From a virus: a stretch of 64,000 nucleotides of DNA. The notes under the pieces were generated by a model, which saw nothing but the letters and a program-made list of their open reading frames with translations, was not told the DNA's origin and did not search any database. The stretch covers positions 49,046 through 113,045 of the IMG/VR virus record IMGVR_UViG_3300037493_003022; one strand, written 5' to 3'. Both the position numbers and the translations under genes were made by a program. Shown here in pieces: positions 54,848 through 63,104 of this stretch; within the stretch, counting starts at the first letter, position 1, and every line of letters starts with the position of its first letter.

Positions 54848-57287
54848 TCGGTCTTTCCAGTCCCTCTTCTTGCCACATGAGTTCTCGAGAACGAACCCTA
54901 TCCATGAGGTCCTTCATGAGAACAGGATTCTGGCTGAGGAGGATTCCTGCCTTCTCGTCACCTTGAACCTTGGACCCATCAGGCATGGTCAGCCACCCGG
55001 CTCCTGCTCTCTGGATGATTCCCCAGTAGGAAGCAGCTCGAATGACTTGGACAGCAGTATCCGTGTCACCGACTCGATGAGCGCCTCTCTGAGCGACAAA
55101 GTAGAGGGCGAATTGGCCACCTTCAGTGACAGGGTAGGTCTTGTTCTTCTTAACGACGAACTCGACCTGCACTCCAATTGGACGACCCGAACCCTTGTCT
55201 ACGATCTCCTCGGACTTCTTGAGACGCAGCTCGACGGATTGGTAGAAGTCGGGAGCCTTCCCACCGGGAGAAGTCACTGTAGGGTGGTAACCTCCTAGGG
55301 CCAATCGAAGCTGATTGACCATAAAGATCGTACACCTCGTCTCCGAGAGAAGTCCGAATGAGTTTAGACCGGAGGTCCATTTGCGGAACGCCTTTCCTAG
55401 CAGGCGTGCCATCACGCCTACCTGCCATTTCTCCGCGCTTTCTTCCACCTCAATACCCGGAGTAAGGGCTGCAATCGAATCCACAATGAGAAGATCACAC
55501 TCCCTACTACGGATACATTGGTCAGCGACATCTATTGCTTGCTCCGCGTACTCTGTTTGGATGACAAGAAGGTCTTCTACACAGACGCCCCACTTAGCAA
55601 CCCAGGTAGGATCGAATGAGTTATGAATTATCAACCCTTCGGATAGAAAATTCTGCTCATCGAAATCGATTTCTTCTAAAGACACATCGAAGGTTCGGTG
55701 CTTCTCAGGAAGCTCGGTGACTGATAAAATCTCCAGCTTAATGTAATTTTTGTAATACTCCCTCCGATCGCTGGATTTAATGGAGGCCACAGCTTTTTCA
55801 AGCCTCTCACGTTTGTACGAATAAATAGGAAATGAAGATAAAAATGACTCTATATCTTCGAGTCCTTGGATACTCACTTTCCAATTAATACAATAGCCAT
55901 CTTTTTCCGATGGGCTTAGCGAAGAGTAAATTCCAAACTGCAAAAGAGCAGACTGGATATCCAGAGCTAACAACCTGCTGGTGGTAGAAAAGTGTGCGGA
56001 AGCTCTTTTCTGGTACGCGGGGTCTACGCTGCTACCATCAGCCATAAAAATTCCTGCTAGAACTTGAGATAGCTGACTACGAGACAGACCCTTTGGCAAC
56101 CTCCGATCAACCGAAAACTTACCAAAACATTCGAATTGCTCAAGCCACAGGTGAACTTTGTTTTTTCTACCCTTGAAAAACTTTGGATCTGCTGAGAAAT
56201 TCTTTGGGGGTCTCTCTAGTTTGAGCCGAGAAGCTCTGCTTCTTCTCTCGAAGGACGAACAGATTGAAAACTTCTCTAAATAGTCTACGATCGTATCTCT
56301 CCCGCAGCCAACTAAATCTGCAATCTCAGATACGTATAAGTTGGAATTCCAAAGCCCAAGCAAAGAGTCTCTATCTAAATTATACTCCTCTCTCGTAGAG
56401 ACTATATTTACGTTGGCGCTACTTACATTAACTCTGCAATCAAGAGGTGATACAATAGCCTCAATGTCCTCAATTATGCAGGTGTCTATGTTAGAGATGG
56501 ACGCCTTATCGTGCAAACCATCTCCAATATGGAGACCTAACAACCGATACAGAGAATTGGATTCCCCTGGGATTGATAGCTCTATCTTCTTAGGAGTGTA
56601 TACAATATCCCCTGGAACCAACTCACTAACCTCAGAATACCCGCAGGAAGTAAGAACCTTATGATTCCCAGTAAGCTTTATCGATCTTCCTCCTCTTGTC
56701 TGAACTTCATAAACGGAACGGACGCCTGAGTCTGATACGATAGCGTTAGTTTCTTTGAAGTTACCTTCTTTATCGAAAGATAGGGTCTTAAAAGAAACTC
56801 CCAAAGGTAGAGTGTCTACCGGAACGTATCTACCTTCTGAAGACTCATATACTAAAGTCCCTTCCGCTAGGCAGTGCTCGGCATCGAGAACGACGACTCT
56901 CATTGGAGAGCGTTTTCCACACTTACAGTCGATGTCAGTAACTTCTCCGGTAAGGTCATCGACAATCTCAAAAGCTTTCCCGCAGAAACGACAGTGCCTC
57001 TGTGCGTTTGCAGCAGTCTTGTAAGTAATTCCCGACTTACCCGTGGAGAAATCACCTTTGACAATCGTGATTCGACCACGAGGAATGCCTCCTCCGATCT
57101 TCATGTCGAGGTCAAAGATGCCCGTGGGAATTCGGTCAACGACTAACGAGATAGCTTCTGAAGCTGGAAGAATAGTTCCGGGACCATAATTCGCGTTGAT
57201 GGATGCAAGAAGACTCTTCAGGTCGCCCCTCTTGGGCTGACCCTTTTTCTCGGGCTTCTCAGAGTCTTCTTTTTTCTGACGTGCCAT
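54792..57287 (-). CDS. recA: RecA-like recombinase interrupted by an intein
   Basis: An 831-residue precursor; removing the 418-residue intein (residues 139-556) leaves 413 residues. Walker A is GDFSTGKS (about 79-86), Walker B LLIVDSIAAL, and loop 2 with FMVNQLRLALGGYHPTVTSPGG is typical of RecA. Unusual is a four-Cys insertion at 99-124 (CRFCGK ... CKCGK) between Walker A and VLDAEH, absent from bacterial RecA as I know it. It would form filaments on ssDNA for strand exchange. C-terminus is acidic and ends in SEETDSEDVG. Confidence 0.92.
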   Translation of the reverse strand: MARQKKEDSEKPEKKGQPKRGDLKSLLASINANYGPGTILPASEAISLVVDRIPTGIFDLDMKIGGGIPRGRITIVKGDFSTGKSGITYKTAANAQRHCRFCGKAFEIVDDLTGEVTDIDCKCGKRSPMRVVVLDAEHCLAEGTLVYESSEGRYVPVDTLPLGVSFKTLSFDKEGNFKETNAIVSDSGVRSVYEVQTRGGRSIKLTGNHKVLTSCGYSEVSELVPGDIVYTPKKIELSIPGESNSLYRLLGLHIGDGLHDKASISNIDTCIIEDIEAIVSPLDCRVNVSSANVNIVSTREEYNLDRDSLLGLWNSNLYVSEIADLVGCGRDTIVDYLEKFSICSSFERRSRASRLKLERPPKNFSADPKFFKGRKNKVHLWLEQFECFGKFSVDRRLPKGLSRSQLSQVLAGIFMADGSSVDPAYQKRASAHFSTTSRLLALDIQSALLQFGIYSSLSPSEKDGYCINWKVSIQGLEDIESFLSSFPIYSYKRERLEKAVASIKSSDRREYYKNYIKLEILSVTELPEKHRTFDVSLEEIDFDEQNFLSEGLIIHNSFDPTWVAKWGVCVEDLLVIQTEYAEQAIDVADQCIRSRECDLLIVDSIAALTPGIEVEESAEKWQVGVMARLLGKAFRKWTSGLNSFGLLSETRCTIFMVNQLRLALGGYHPTVTSPGGKAPDFYQSVELRLKKSEEIVDKGSGRPIGVQVEFVVKKNKTYPVTEGGQFALYFVAQRGAHRVGDTDTAVQVIRAASYWGIIQRAGAGWLTMPDGSKVQGDEKAGILLSQNPVLMKDLMDRVRSRELMWQEEGLERPNESSKEPSSEETDSEDVG
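55620..56873 (-). other. intein of RecA (418 residues, LAGLIDADG)
   Basis: Residues 139-556 of the precursor, between VLDAEH and SFDPTW. Block A CLAEGTLVYE, block B LTGNHKVLTS, blocks F/G FDVSLEEIDFDEQNFL with LIIHN, next extein residue Ser. LAGLIDADG motifs are LLGLHIGDGL and VLAGIFMADGSS, about 160 residues apart; in between is an HTH-like segment (VSEIADLVGCGRDTIVDYL). The endonuclease looks intact. Confidence 0.92.
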
Positions 57288-57670
57288 CAGCGACCTAAAG
57301 TCCTTCTGCGAGAAGCGATCAACTTCTCTTCGTACCCATCTTTGTCAGGGTCTTCCTTACCCTTGACGATCCTCTGCTGGCGAGACACCTCGTCCTCCGC
57401 GAGCTTCTGGGCGACAGACAGAGCTTCGGGAATCTCTTCGACGTAGCAGGGAAGAGTCACAGAGACATCACACTTGACGCTCTCGTAGTTCCCCATGTTG
57501 ATAGTGAGACCAAAAGATGCGCGAACATAAGCAGGCTCGACTTGAAAAGTCATAACCTCAAGTTGGTTGGATTCGTTCTCTTCTGGCTTCGAAGGTTTCC
57601 CCAGCTTTGTGAATTGGCGACTTACAAACATCTTTGCCTCCACTGTTTCAGTCTTCTGTGATTTTGACAT
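57287..57670 (-). CDS. hypothetical RecA-associated phage protein
   Basis: A 127-residue protein sharing a base with the RecA start. The core ASFGLTINMGNYESVKCDVSV and LPCYVEEIPEAL is a pattern I have seen in phage proteins encoded beside recombination genes; it looks like a small beta-barrel unit with a C-terminal basic helix. A single-strand binding or RecA-loading role is possible but not shown. Confidence 0.55.
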   Translation of the reverse strand: MSKSQKTETVEAKMFVSRQFTKLGKPSKPEENESNQLEVMTFQVEPAYVRASFGLTINMGNYESVKCDVSVTLPCYVEEIPEALSVAQKLAEDEVSRQQRIVKGKEDPDKDGYEEKLIASRRRTLGR

Positions 57671-58262
57671 ATCCTGGTCCTTCCAGTTCTTCTACCCCGT
57701 ATGGATAGTTGGCCCACAATTGAAAAGTCTTCTTAAAGAACTTTGTTCTTGATAACTTAAATCTGGCAACCTGCTGACCATAACTATGCTCAACGCTAGC
57801 GTAGTATTTCGCCATCTCGCGAACCTGGAAAGCAGTATACAGTCTCCAACCTCTAAGGTCACGATACATGGCCTTTGGAAGAGCGCCCGTTTTCTCCCAC
57901 ATAAAGATAGTTTGAGCCTTCCTGTCAAGGCGCATAGCTAACTGCCCGGTGGTATACATCTCTGTTTCGATCTCTCGCCCATCGGGAAGACAGACCTTAA
58001 ACAGAGTTGGAGTTTCGTATCGAAGATTCTGTTCTTTTAATCGAGCACGCTTCTCTTGAGATTGCTTCTTTTTAGCTTCTCTTGCACGTCGAAGAACTTC
58101 TTCTCGATACTCGGGATCTTCAAGATAGCGCTTCTTTCGCGCTTCTATGATGGCAGTTTTATTCTTCTCGTAATAAGTCGAATTGTGCTTCGACCTATTT
58201 TTCTTGCGCTCTTCCTCTTCCTCTTTAGGAATAGGTTCGCCGAGTTTTCTGAGTTCCGCCAT
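57648..58262 (-). CDS. MerR-like helix-turn-helix protein
   Basis: A 204-residue protein. Start MAELRKLGEP has its ATG just after the previous stop. Residues 15-85 are a very basic helical region (KKRYLEDPEYREEVLRRARE). Residues 108-155 hold a MerR-type winged HTH: YTTGQLAMRLDRKAQTIFMW and LYTAFQVREMAKYY. Probably binds DNA in replication or regulation. Overlaps the next gene by 23 bases. Confidence 0.6.
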   Translation of the reverse strand: MAELRKLGEPIPKEEEEERKKNRSKHNSTYYEKNKTAIIEARKKRYLEDPEYREEVLRRAREAKKKQSQEKRARLKEQNLRYETPTLFKVCLPDGREIETEMYTTGQLAMRLDRKAQTIFMWEKTGALPKAMYRDLRGWRLYTAFQVREMAKYYASVEHSYGQQVARFKLSRTKFFKKTFQLWANYPYGVEELEGPGYVKITED

Positions 58263-58263
58263 G

Positions 58264-58785
58264 TTACTTGCTCTTGAGTGTCTTGGGGATGAGGGCGATA
58301 ACTTCGGAAGGCTTCTTAACAATGAGAGCAAAGGTCGGAGCACCTATGCTGGAACAGGCTTTGATCTCCGCAGGGGAGATCTCGCCAAGCGCAACGAGCG
58401 CCTCGACCTTGGCTTCATCGACAACCTTGGTCATGATCTTCTCGATGTCGAAGTTGCGCTCAACGAGCAACCCTTTGAGAATTTTCACGTCGAGAGACGT
58501 TTTCCCGGACTTCTTCTGCTGCGTGATGGTGCCATCCGACATGGGCGGCTGATACTCGAAGTGACCCTTGGGGGTCAAGGAACCCTTCGATTCCGCGAGT
58601 TCCATGAGATACTTGCGGAGCTGATCCTTGCGAGCACCAACAACCTCCTTGTCGATGAGGTCAAGGACAGACCAGGCTGCGAGAACCTCCTCGTCAGACA
58701 TGTCCTCCGGGGGAGTCTTCAACAGCTTCTCTGACTTCAGAAGATTGGCAGTTTCACGAAGGATCAGCTTTTCGTTTTGTGTCAT
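58264..58785 (-). CDS. hypothetical replication-region protein
   Basis: A 173-residue protein, helical N-terminal half (MSDEEVLAAWSVLDLIDKEV), a Gly/Lys loop near residue 90, and a C-terminal region KSGKTSLDVKILKGLLVERN then VDEAKVEALVALGEISP. GC-rich codons imply good expression. It starts a transcript behind an A/C-rich leader. No family is recognised. Confidence 0.5.
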   Translation of the reverse strand: MTQNEKLILRETANLLKSEKLLKTPPEDMSDEEVLAAWSVLDLIDKEVVGARKDQLRKYLMELAESKGSLTPKGHFEYQPPMSDGTITQQKKSGKTSLDVKILKGLLVERNFDIEKIMTKVVDEAKVEALVALGEISPAEIKACSSIGAPTFALIVKKPSEVIALIPKTLKSK

Positions 58786-58820
58786 GGCGATGACTCCTTT
58801 TGTTTTGGTTGTTTGTGTTT

Positions 58821-58837
58821 TAACAGAGTACAGAATA
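58821..58837 (-). promoter_or_regulatory. variant promoter-leader module upstream of 58264-58785
   Basis: Minus strand TTGC-TATTCT (extended -10; hexamer 58837-58832), seven bases, then GTTAAAACACAAACAACC, i.e. the leader without an AUG. An AAAGGAG ribosome site lies before the gene. Confidence 0.5.
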
Positions 58838-58870
58838 GCAAAAATCCTAATTAAATGGAAGAGAAATTAT

Positions 58871-60271
58871 TTATCCGTGAACAGTATACCTTAATTTTTT
58901 ATACTGTCGGCGACGGAATTCCATCCCACCTTCAAAGGGATTCGATAAGTCAACGTCGTACAGATCTTCTGCCCCCTCTTTAAGAAGAACCAGCTCCATT
59001 TTTTCATCGAAGAAGTCTAAAACGACAGGGGCACCCTTTCCCTCAAAGATACGAAGAATTCTTCCAACCGTCTGTTGAATCGAATTCTGAGGGGTAGCCA
59101 TGATAAGAGTATCCAAATCAGGGATATTCAAACCTTCGCTGGCCATCTGGTAGGTGGAAAGAATGATCGACTTCTGTGCGGCTATATCGAGTTTCGCTTG
59201 TTTTGTGCCTCCCACATAGAAACCAACTTCGTCCGCTCCCATTCCTTCCGTTGCGAGGCGTTGTGAAAAATAATCAAGCTGCGCGCGCCTCTCCGATATG
59301 ACCAGAACTTTACGGCCTGCGTTATACGCCCGAATAATGTAACGAAGAACAGCTTCATTTCTACCTACATGACTAGCTAGGGCAGTTACGAGAACTGCTC
59401 GTTGAGCTTTCTTATCCAGCCAGGGTTTGTACCAAACTTTTTGAGGAATCTTAACGTCGGTCTTGATAACGTAAACGTCTGGGGTGAGCGTGCTAGCCTC
59501 CAGAACAGGCCCACTGGAGGAAATGTGCTTCGTGATTACTTTCCAGAGTCCGTCTTGTCTACTCGGGGTTGCTGTGAGGCCGAGTCGATATCTCGCTGGA
59601 AATCGGGTGATGGCCTTTTGCCAGAGGGCGGCTCCGTAGCGATGAACTTCATCGCAAATGATAAGACCAAAAGAATCATAGAAAGAATCTCCATAGTCAC
59701 GGCGACTGTTAACCACAGACTGAGTAACAGCAATGACAATATCATGCGTGCGACCCGTGTCAACAACATCTCTTTGCATCCTTCCTACTGTTATCCAGGG
59801 AGCAAGCATCCGAAAGGCTTCTTCCCATTGTTTGGCCAAGAATTCCTTATGCACAAGTATGCAGGTGGATACGCCTATTTTGAGTGCTATCTCTGCACCC
59901 ATCACAGTCTTCCCGGTTCCGCAAGCTGCGATAAGGAGACTCCCTCCTTCGCTATGGATAGTCTGTAAAGTATCTCTGATAGCTATGTCTTGACCATCTC
60001 TAGCTTTGAATAACGAGTTCTCTGTATGGTCAAGATGCCTGCCATCCGAAGTCATGTCATAAACAGTGTCTCCAATAAACGAAGTAGCGTAGCAACGAGG
60101 AATACAGACTTCTCCAAACTCCTCGTTGTATTCGTAAATCTCAAAAGTCTCTCCGTCCTTCTCTAGTTTCAATTCGTCGAGAATTTCAGGAAGCTTAGGA
60201 TGGTTTTCAGGTACGCGAAGAAACCCATCCATATCGATTCGAGTTCGTTTACTTGGCAGTTGATCTGACAT
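58871..60271 (-). CDS. superfamily 2 DNA helicase, XPB-like
   Basis: A 466-residue helicase. Motif I AACGTGKT, Ia ILVHKEFLAKQW, II CDEVH, III LTATP, IV VLVISERRAQ, V STYQMASEGLN, VI QQTVGRILR are all present and in order, so the enzyme looks complete. The N-terminal 100 residues may be a DNA-recognition domain. Of XPB/RadD-type helicases in phages, roles in replication restart and recombination are known. It overlaps the polymerase gene by 23 bases. Confidence 0.88.
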   Translation of the reverse strand: MSDQLPSKRTRIDMDGFLRVPENHPKLPEILDELKLEKDGETFEIYEYNEEFGEVCIPRCYATSFIGDTVYDMTSDGRHLDHTENSLFKARDGQDIAIRDTLQTIHSEGGSLLIAACGTGKTVMGAEIALKIGVSTCILVHKEFLAKQWEEAFRMLAPWITVGRMQRDVVDTGRTHDIVIAVTQSVVNSRRDYGDSFYDSFGLIICDEVHRYGAALWQKAITRFPARYRLGLTATPSRQDGLWKVITKHISSSGPVLEASTLTPDVYVIKTDVKIPQKVWYKPWLDKKAQRAVLVTALASHVGRNEAVLRYIIRAYNAGRKVLVISERRAQLDYFSQRLATEGMGADEVGFYVGGTKQAKLDIAAQKSIILSTYQMASEGLNIPDLDTLIMATPQNSIQQTVGRILRIFEGKGAPVVLDFFDEKMELVLLKEGAEDLYDVDLSNPFEGGMEFRRRQYKKLRYTVHG

Positions 60272-63029
60272 AGGCTTTCTCCCTTACTTTGCCATCACTC
60301 TTTGCGGAGTTCCAGTTGTCACCAATACCTGGAACAGCAGTCATTGGAGCGCGAAGAGCAACGGCATGTTCCATATGGCGTTGAACATCAGAAGCAGCCT
60401 CTTCAATAAAATCCTCAGTGGCTTCAAAAATAAGTTCGTCGTGAACCTGGGACAGAAGCTTAGCTTTCCCTTTACCCGTGTAGTAGTCATATAACACATC
60501 TCGAGAAAGCCACTCTTGATACAGATTCCTCATGGCGATTTTGATAACGTCAGAAACACTACCTTGGTCGGGAGTATTGCTAGCTTCATGTTGAGCTAGC
60601 ATTCGCTTATATGAGTTCTTATTACGTATGTCCTCGATGTAGCGAATCCGCCCGGTGATAGTCCTAACGTACCCGTGCTGTTCTGCGTACTTGTGCATCC
60701 TCTCATGGTATTTTCTAACGAGTGGATAAGTTCTATGCCAGGCATCCCAAAGTCGCTGTGCCTCTTTTTCAGAGACTCCAACGATTTTTCCTTCTTTGTT
60801 TTTCGTGTCTTTAAGTTGTCCCTGAAGAGTTTTCGTTCCCATCTCATAGATGAGTCCAAGATTAATGACCTTTCCAGTAGGACGATCGCATTTACAATTT
60901 TCAGCGGTAAGACTGTGTAGGTCAAGACCCTCGTTGTACGCTTTCAGTAGCATGGGATCTTGGGAAAGATGGGCCATCATAACAAGGTCTGCTTGGGAAT
61001 AGTCAGCGACTCCCATCTTCCAACCTTTGGAAGCTATAAACGCATTTCTTATCTTATGGCCTTCTTCTGACTTCTGAGGAATATTTTGCAGGTTAGGGTC
61101 TGAGGAATTATGATTTATGAAACCTTGGGCTACATAGGAATGATCTTCTTCTACTTCGATGTCATAGACTTCCATTGTTCCCAAAGAGAAGATTGAAGCA
61201 ATCCTATTCGCTTTTGGTGTAATCTCTGGTGACCAGCCAGAGAGCACAATGCAAGGTTGTCTAACTCGTTGTTCAATGGATTCTCGTCTATGTGATGAAC
61301 TACTAAGGAGCTTGGAAGATTCTCCGGGGAAATCTTCAGTGCCTGCGACATAACTATCCGATGAACAAAGTAGCGGACATCTCCTACTAGAGCTGTCAGA
61401 TATCCCTTGCAATCCGAGCAAACGCCCTTCCAATTGTGATGGTTCTCTCCTAGCTTCCCCTTCATGGGATTCTGATCTCCCATCTTGCTCCTGGAGTACC
61501 TCAGTTGTTTCTCCAATACCATCCGTTCTGGATCTACATTCTGCTGGAGAATGGCAACAACTGTATGGTAAGTTGTTTTTAACCGGGAACGTATCTGTTG
61601 TATCGTTGGCTTCTCTGGATCTACTAAATACTGTTCCAACACCATCTTCACTGAAACAGGGTCGTTCAGGACCTTCTTCGACACAGACATTAAACACCTC
61701 TTCTCCTGAGGAGAGTTCGCCCAAAGAACACCAACCATCTGGAGTGAGAAATCTGTGCTCTTTGGTACAGTCTATTCTGCACCCAGACTCTAAAACGACC
61801 CGGAACATTGTGTCAAGACCTTTGAGAATCTTCCTGACTATAGGTCGATATCTTCCTCGATGAGTTAGAATTTCGTCGCCTTTTATGACTTCATACTCGG
61901 AAATCTTAAAGTCTCCGCGAGTGGTTTTAAGAAGAGTATCTCCAGATACACATGCGAGACGTCCGGTACGAGTTCCACATTGATTAAAATCACCCCGTAG
62001 TCTTTCGTCCTCGTAAAGTTTACAATGCTCAATTAAAGGAAGGGTGTAGGTACTACAGAGCTTATCTAACCGTTGGAATCTAGACTTGAGTTCGTATGCC
62101 CTATAAGCGTCAGTGTCTTTAGAAATTGCATTTCCGACTCGTTCGAGGTGCCCGGCATCGACAGAATAGAATCCTGATTTGCCACGCTCAAACTTGAGCT
62201 GCTCGGCTGGCCACCATTGGAGGTCTTCATACAATCGTCGTGACACTGCTTGAGAACTTGAGATAGAGACGCCAACCAAGGCTTCAAACTGTCGGCGAAC
62301 TTCTTCAAGCTCTGTTCGGAATTCGGTGTCAAGGTCATCCAGATACTCCATGTCGATGTTGAAGCCGGATTCTTTCATGTGAACGAGAACTGGAATGAAA
62401 GGCATCTCCAAGTCGGTAAACACCTTGGTCAACTGTAGCTCTTCAAGTTCAGGCAACCAAAGATCAGCAAGACGAAGACACTGGAGAGCATCGTCGGCGC
62501 AATACTTGGTCATCGTGTCGATTGGAACATGGAACGCCTTGGAACGAGAGTTCATCACCTCTTCCCAGGTAGTCATGTTGTACTTCAAGTATTCTTTCAC
62601 GGCGGCTTTTAATTTAAGTCCACCCGCACCCTGAAGTTTCTTACCGAGAAGATATTGAAGAACCATTGAGTCGCGGATTTTATACTTAGGTTTAATGCGC
62701 AAAGTGCGAGAAACCATATACTCGAACTTGGCATTGTGAGCCCAGATTTCTTTAGTATGGTCAGTGAGTACGTTCTCAAGTATCGTCATGACTCGTTGAC
62801 GATTGGCATTGATACCGCTCGCGTGCATCATGGGAACGTAACAAGACTCTCCATCTGGGAAAGCGAATCCAGCCCCAACGACTTCTATTTTGTCGTGTTC
62901 AAGGGCAGCTTTTTCGTTGCTGGAAAAGCTAGCTGTTTCGTAATCGAGTCCTATTGAGTCAGCGGCAGCTAATTTCTCTGCCAACTTAGACAACTCTGAT
63001 GTTGTGGCTACGGTGTAGGCTTCTGACAT
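60249..63029 (-). CDS. polA: family A DNA polymerase interrupted by an intein
   Basis: A 926-residue precursor; removal of residues 360-641 leaves 644. N-terminal DEDD 3'-5' exonuclease: GLDYETASF, WAHNAKFEYM and YCADDALQ. Polymerase: RTGRLA|SSDPNLQNIP spans the intein site, motif A GVADYSQADLVMM, motif B TGKVINLGLIYEMGTKTL, motif C LSQVHDELIFEA. Motif A has Ala where many have Ile-Glu (DYSQIE), and motif B has Leu for Phe. No 5'-3' exonuclease domain is present. This is the replicative polymerase candidate. The splice must occur for the template-binding region to form. Confidence 0.93.
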   Translation of the reverse strand: MSEAYTVATTSELSKLAEKLAAADSIGLDYETASFSSNEKAALEHDKIEVVGAGFAFPDGESCYVPMMHASGINANRQRVMTILENVLTDHTKEIWAHNAKFEYMVSRTLRIKPKYKIRDSMVLQYLLGKKLQGAGGLKLKAAVKEYLKYNMTTWEEVMNSRSKAFHVPIDTMTKYCADDALQCLRLADLWLPELEELQLTKVFTDLEMPFIPVLVHMKESGFNIDMEYLDDLDTEFRTELEEVRRQFEALVGVSISSSQAVSRRLYEDLQWWPAEQLKFERGKSGFYSVDAGHLERVGNAISKDTDAYRAYELKSRFQRLDKLCSTYTLPLIEHCKLYEDERLRGDFNQCGTRTGRLACVSGDTLLKTTRGDFKISEYEVIKGDEILTHRGRYRPIVRKILKGLDTMFRVVLESGCRIDCTKEHRFLTPDGWCSLGELSSGEEVFNVCVEEGPERPCFSEDGVGTVFSRSREANDTTDTFPVKNNLPYSCCHSPAECRSRTDGIGETTEVLQEQDGRSESHEGEARREPSQLEGRLLGLQGISDSSSRRCPLLCSSDSYVAGTEDFPGESSKLLSSSSHRRESIEQRVRQPCIVLSGWSPEITPKANRIASIFSLGTMEVYDIEVEEDHSYVAQGFINHNSSDPNLQNIPQKSEEGHKIRNAFIASKGWKMGVADYSQADLVMMAHLSQDPMLLKAYNEGLDLHSLTAENCKCDRPTGKVINLGLIYEMGTKTLQGQLKDTKNKEGKIVGVSEKEAQRLWDAWHRTYPLVRKYHERMHKYAEQHGYVRTITGRIRYIEDIRNKNSYKRMLAQHEASNTPDQGSVSDVIKIAMRNLYQEWLSRDVLYDYYTGKGKAKLLSQVHDELIFEATEDFIEEAASDVQRHMEHAVALRAPMTAVPGIGDNWNSAKSDGKVREKAYVRSTAK
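61107..61952 (-). other. intein of the DNA polymerase (282 residues, no in-frame endonuclease)
   Basis: Residues 360-641 of the precursor. Block A CVSGDTLLKT, block B DCTKEHRFLTPDG, blocks F/G VYDIEVEEDHSYVAQG with INHN, next extein residue Ser. Residues about 90-245 are a Ser/Arg/Glu-rich stretch with no homing-endonuclease motif; that DNA encodes an HNH endonuclease in the +1 frame. So the intein frame has been kept open through 180 codons of another gene. Confidence 0.88.
61151..61690 (-). CDS. HNH homing endonuclease encoded out of frame inside the polymerase intein
   Basis: A 179-residue HNH endonuclease in the +1 frame relative to the polymerase, wholly inside the intein and between its splicing blocks. 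Start MSVSKKVLNDP at 61690 has a GAAGAGGTG ribosome site four bases upstream; an ATG at 61738 is an alternative. A helical N-terminal part (PTIQQIRSRLKTTYHTVVAI) is followed by a NUMOD-like MGDQNPMKGKLGENHHNWKG, then the HNH core VHRIVMSQAL, LVVHHIDENPLNNELDNLAL and GHQRLHQK. All metal ligands look present. Confidence 0.85.
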   Translation of the reverse strand: MSVSKKVLNDPVSVKMVLEQYLVDPEKPTIQQIRSRLKTTYHTVVAILQQNVDPERMVLEKQLRYSRSKMGDQNPMKGKLGENHHNWKGVCSDCKGYLTALVGDVRYFVHRIVMSQALKISPENLPSSLVVHHIDENPLNNELDNLALCSLAGHQRLHQKRIGLLQSSLWEQWKSMTSK

Positions 63030-63104
63030 GGAGTTCCTTTGTTCAATGAAAATGGCCAGGAGATAATTCTCCTGACCGTTTCCATATGAGAGGGGTTTTA
63101 GAAA

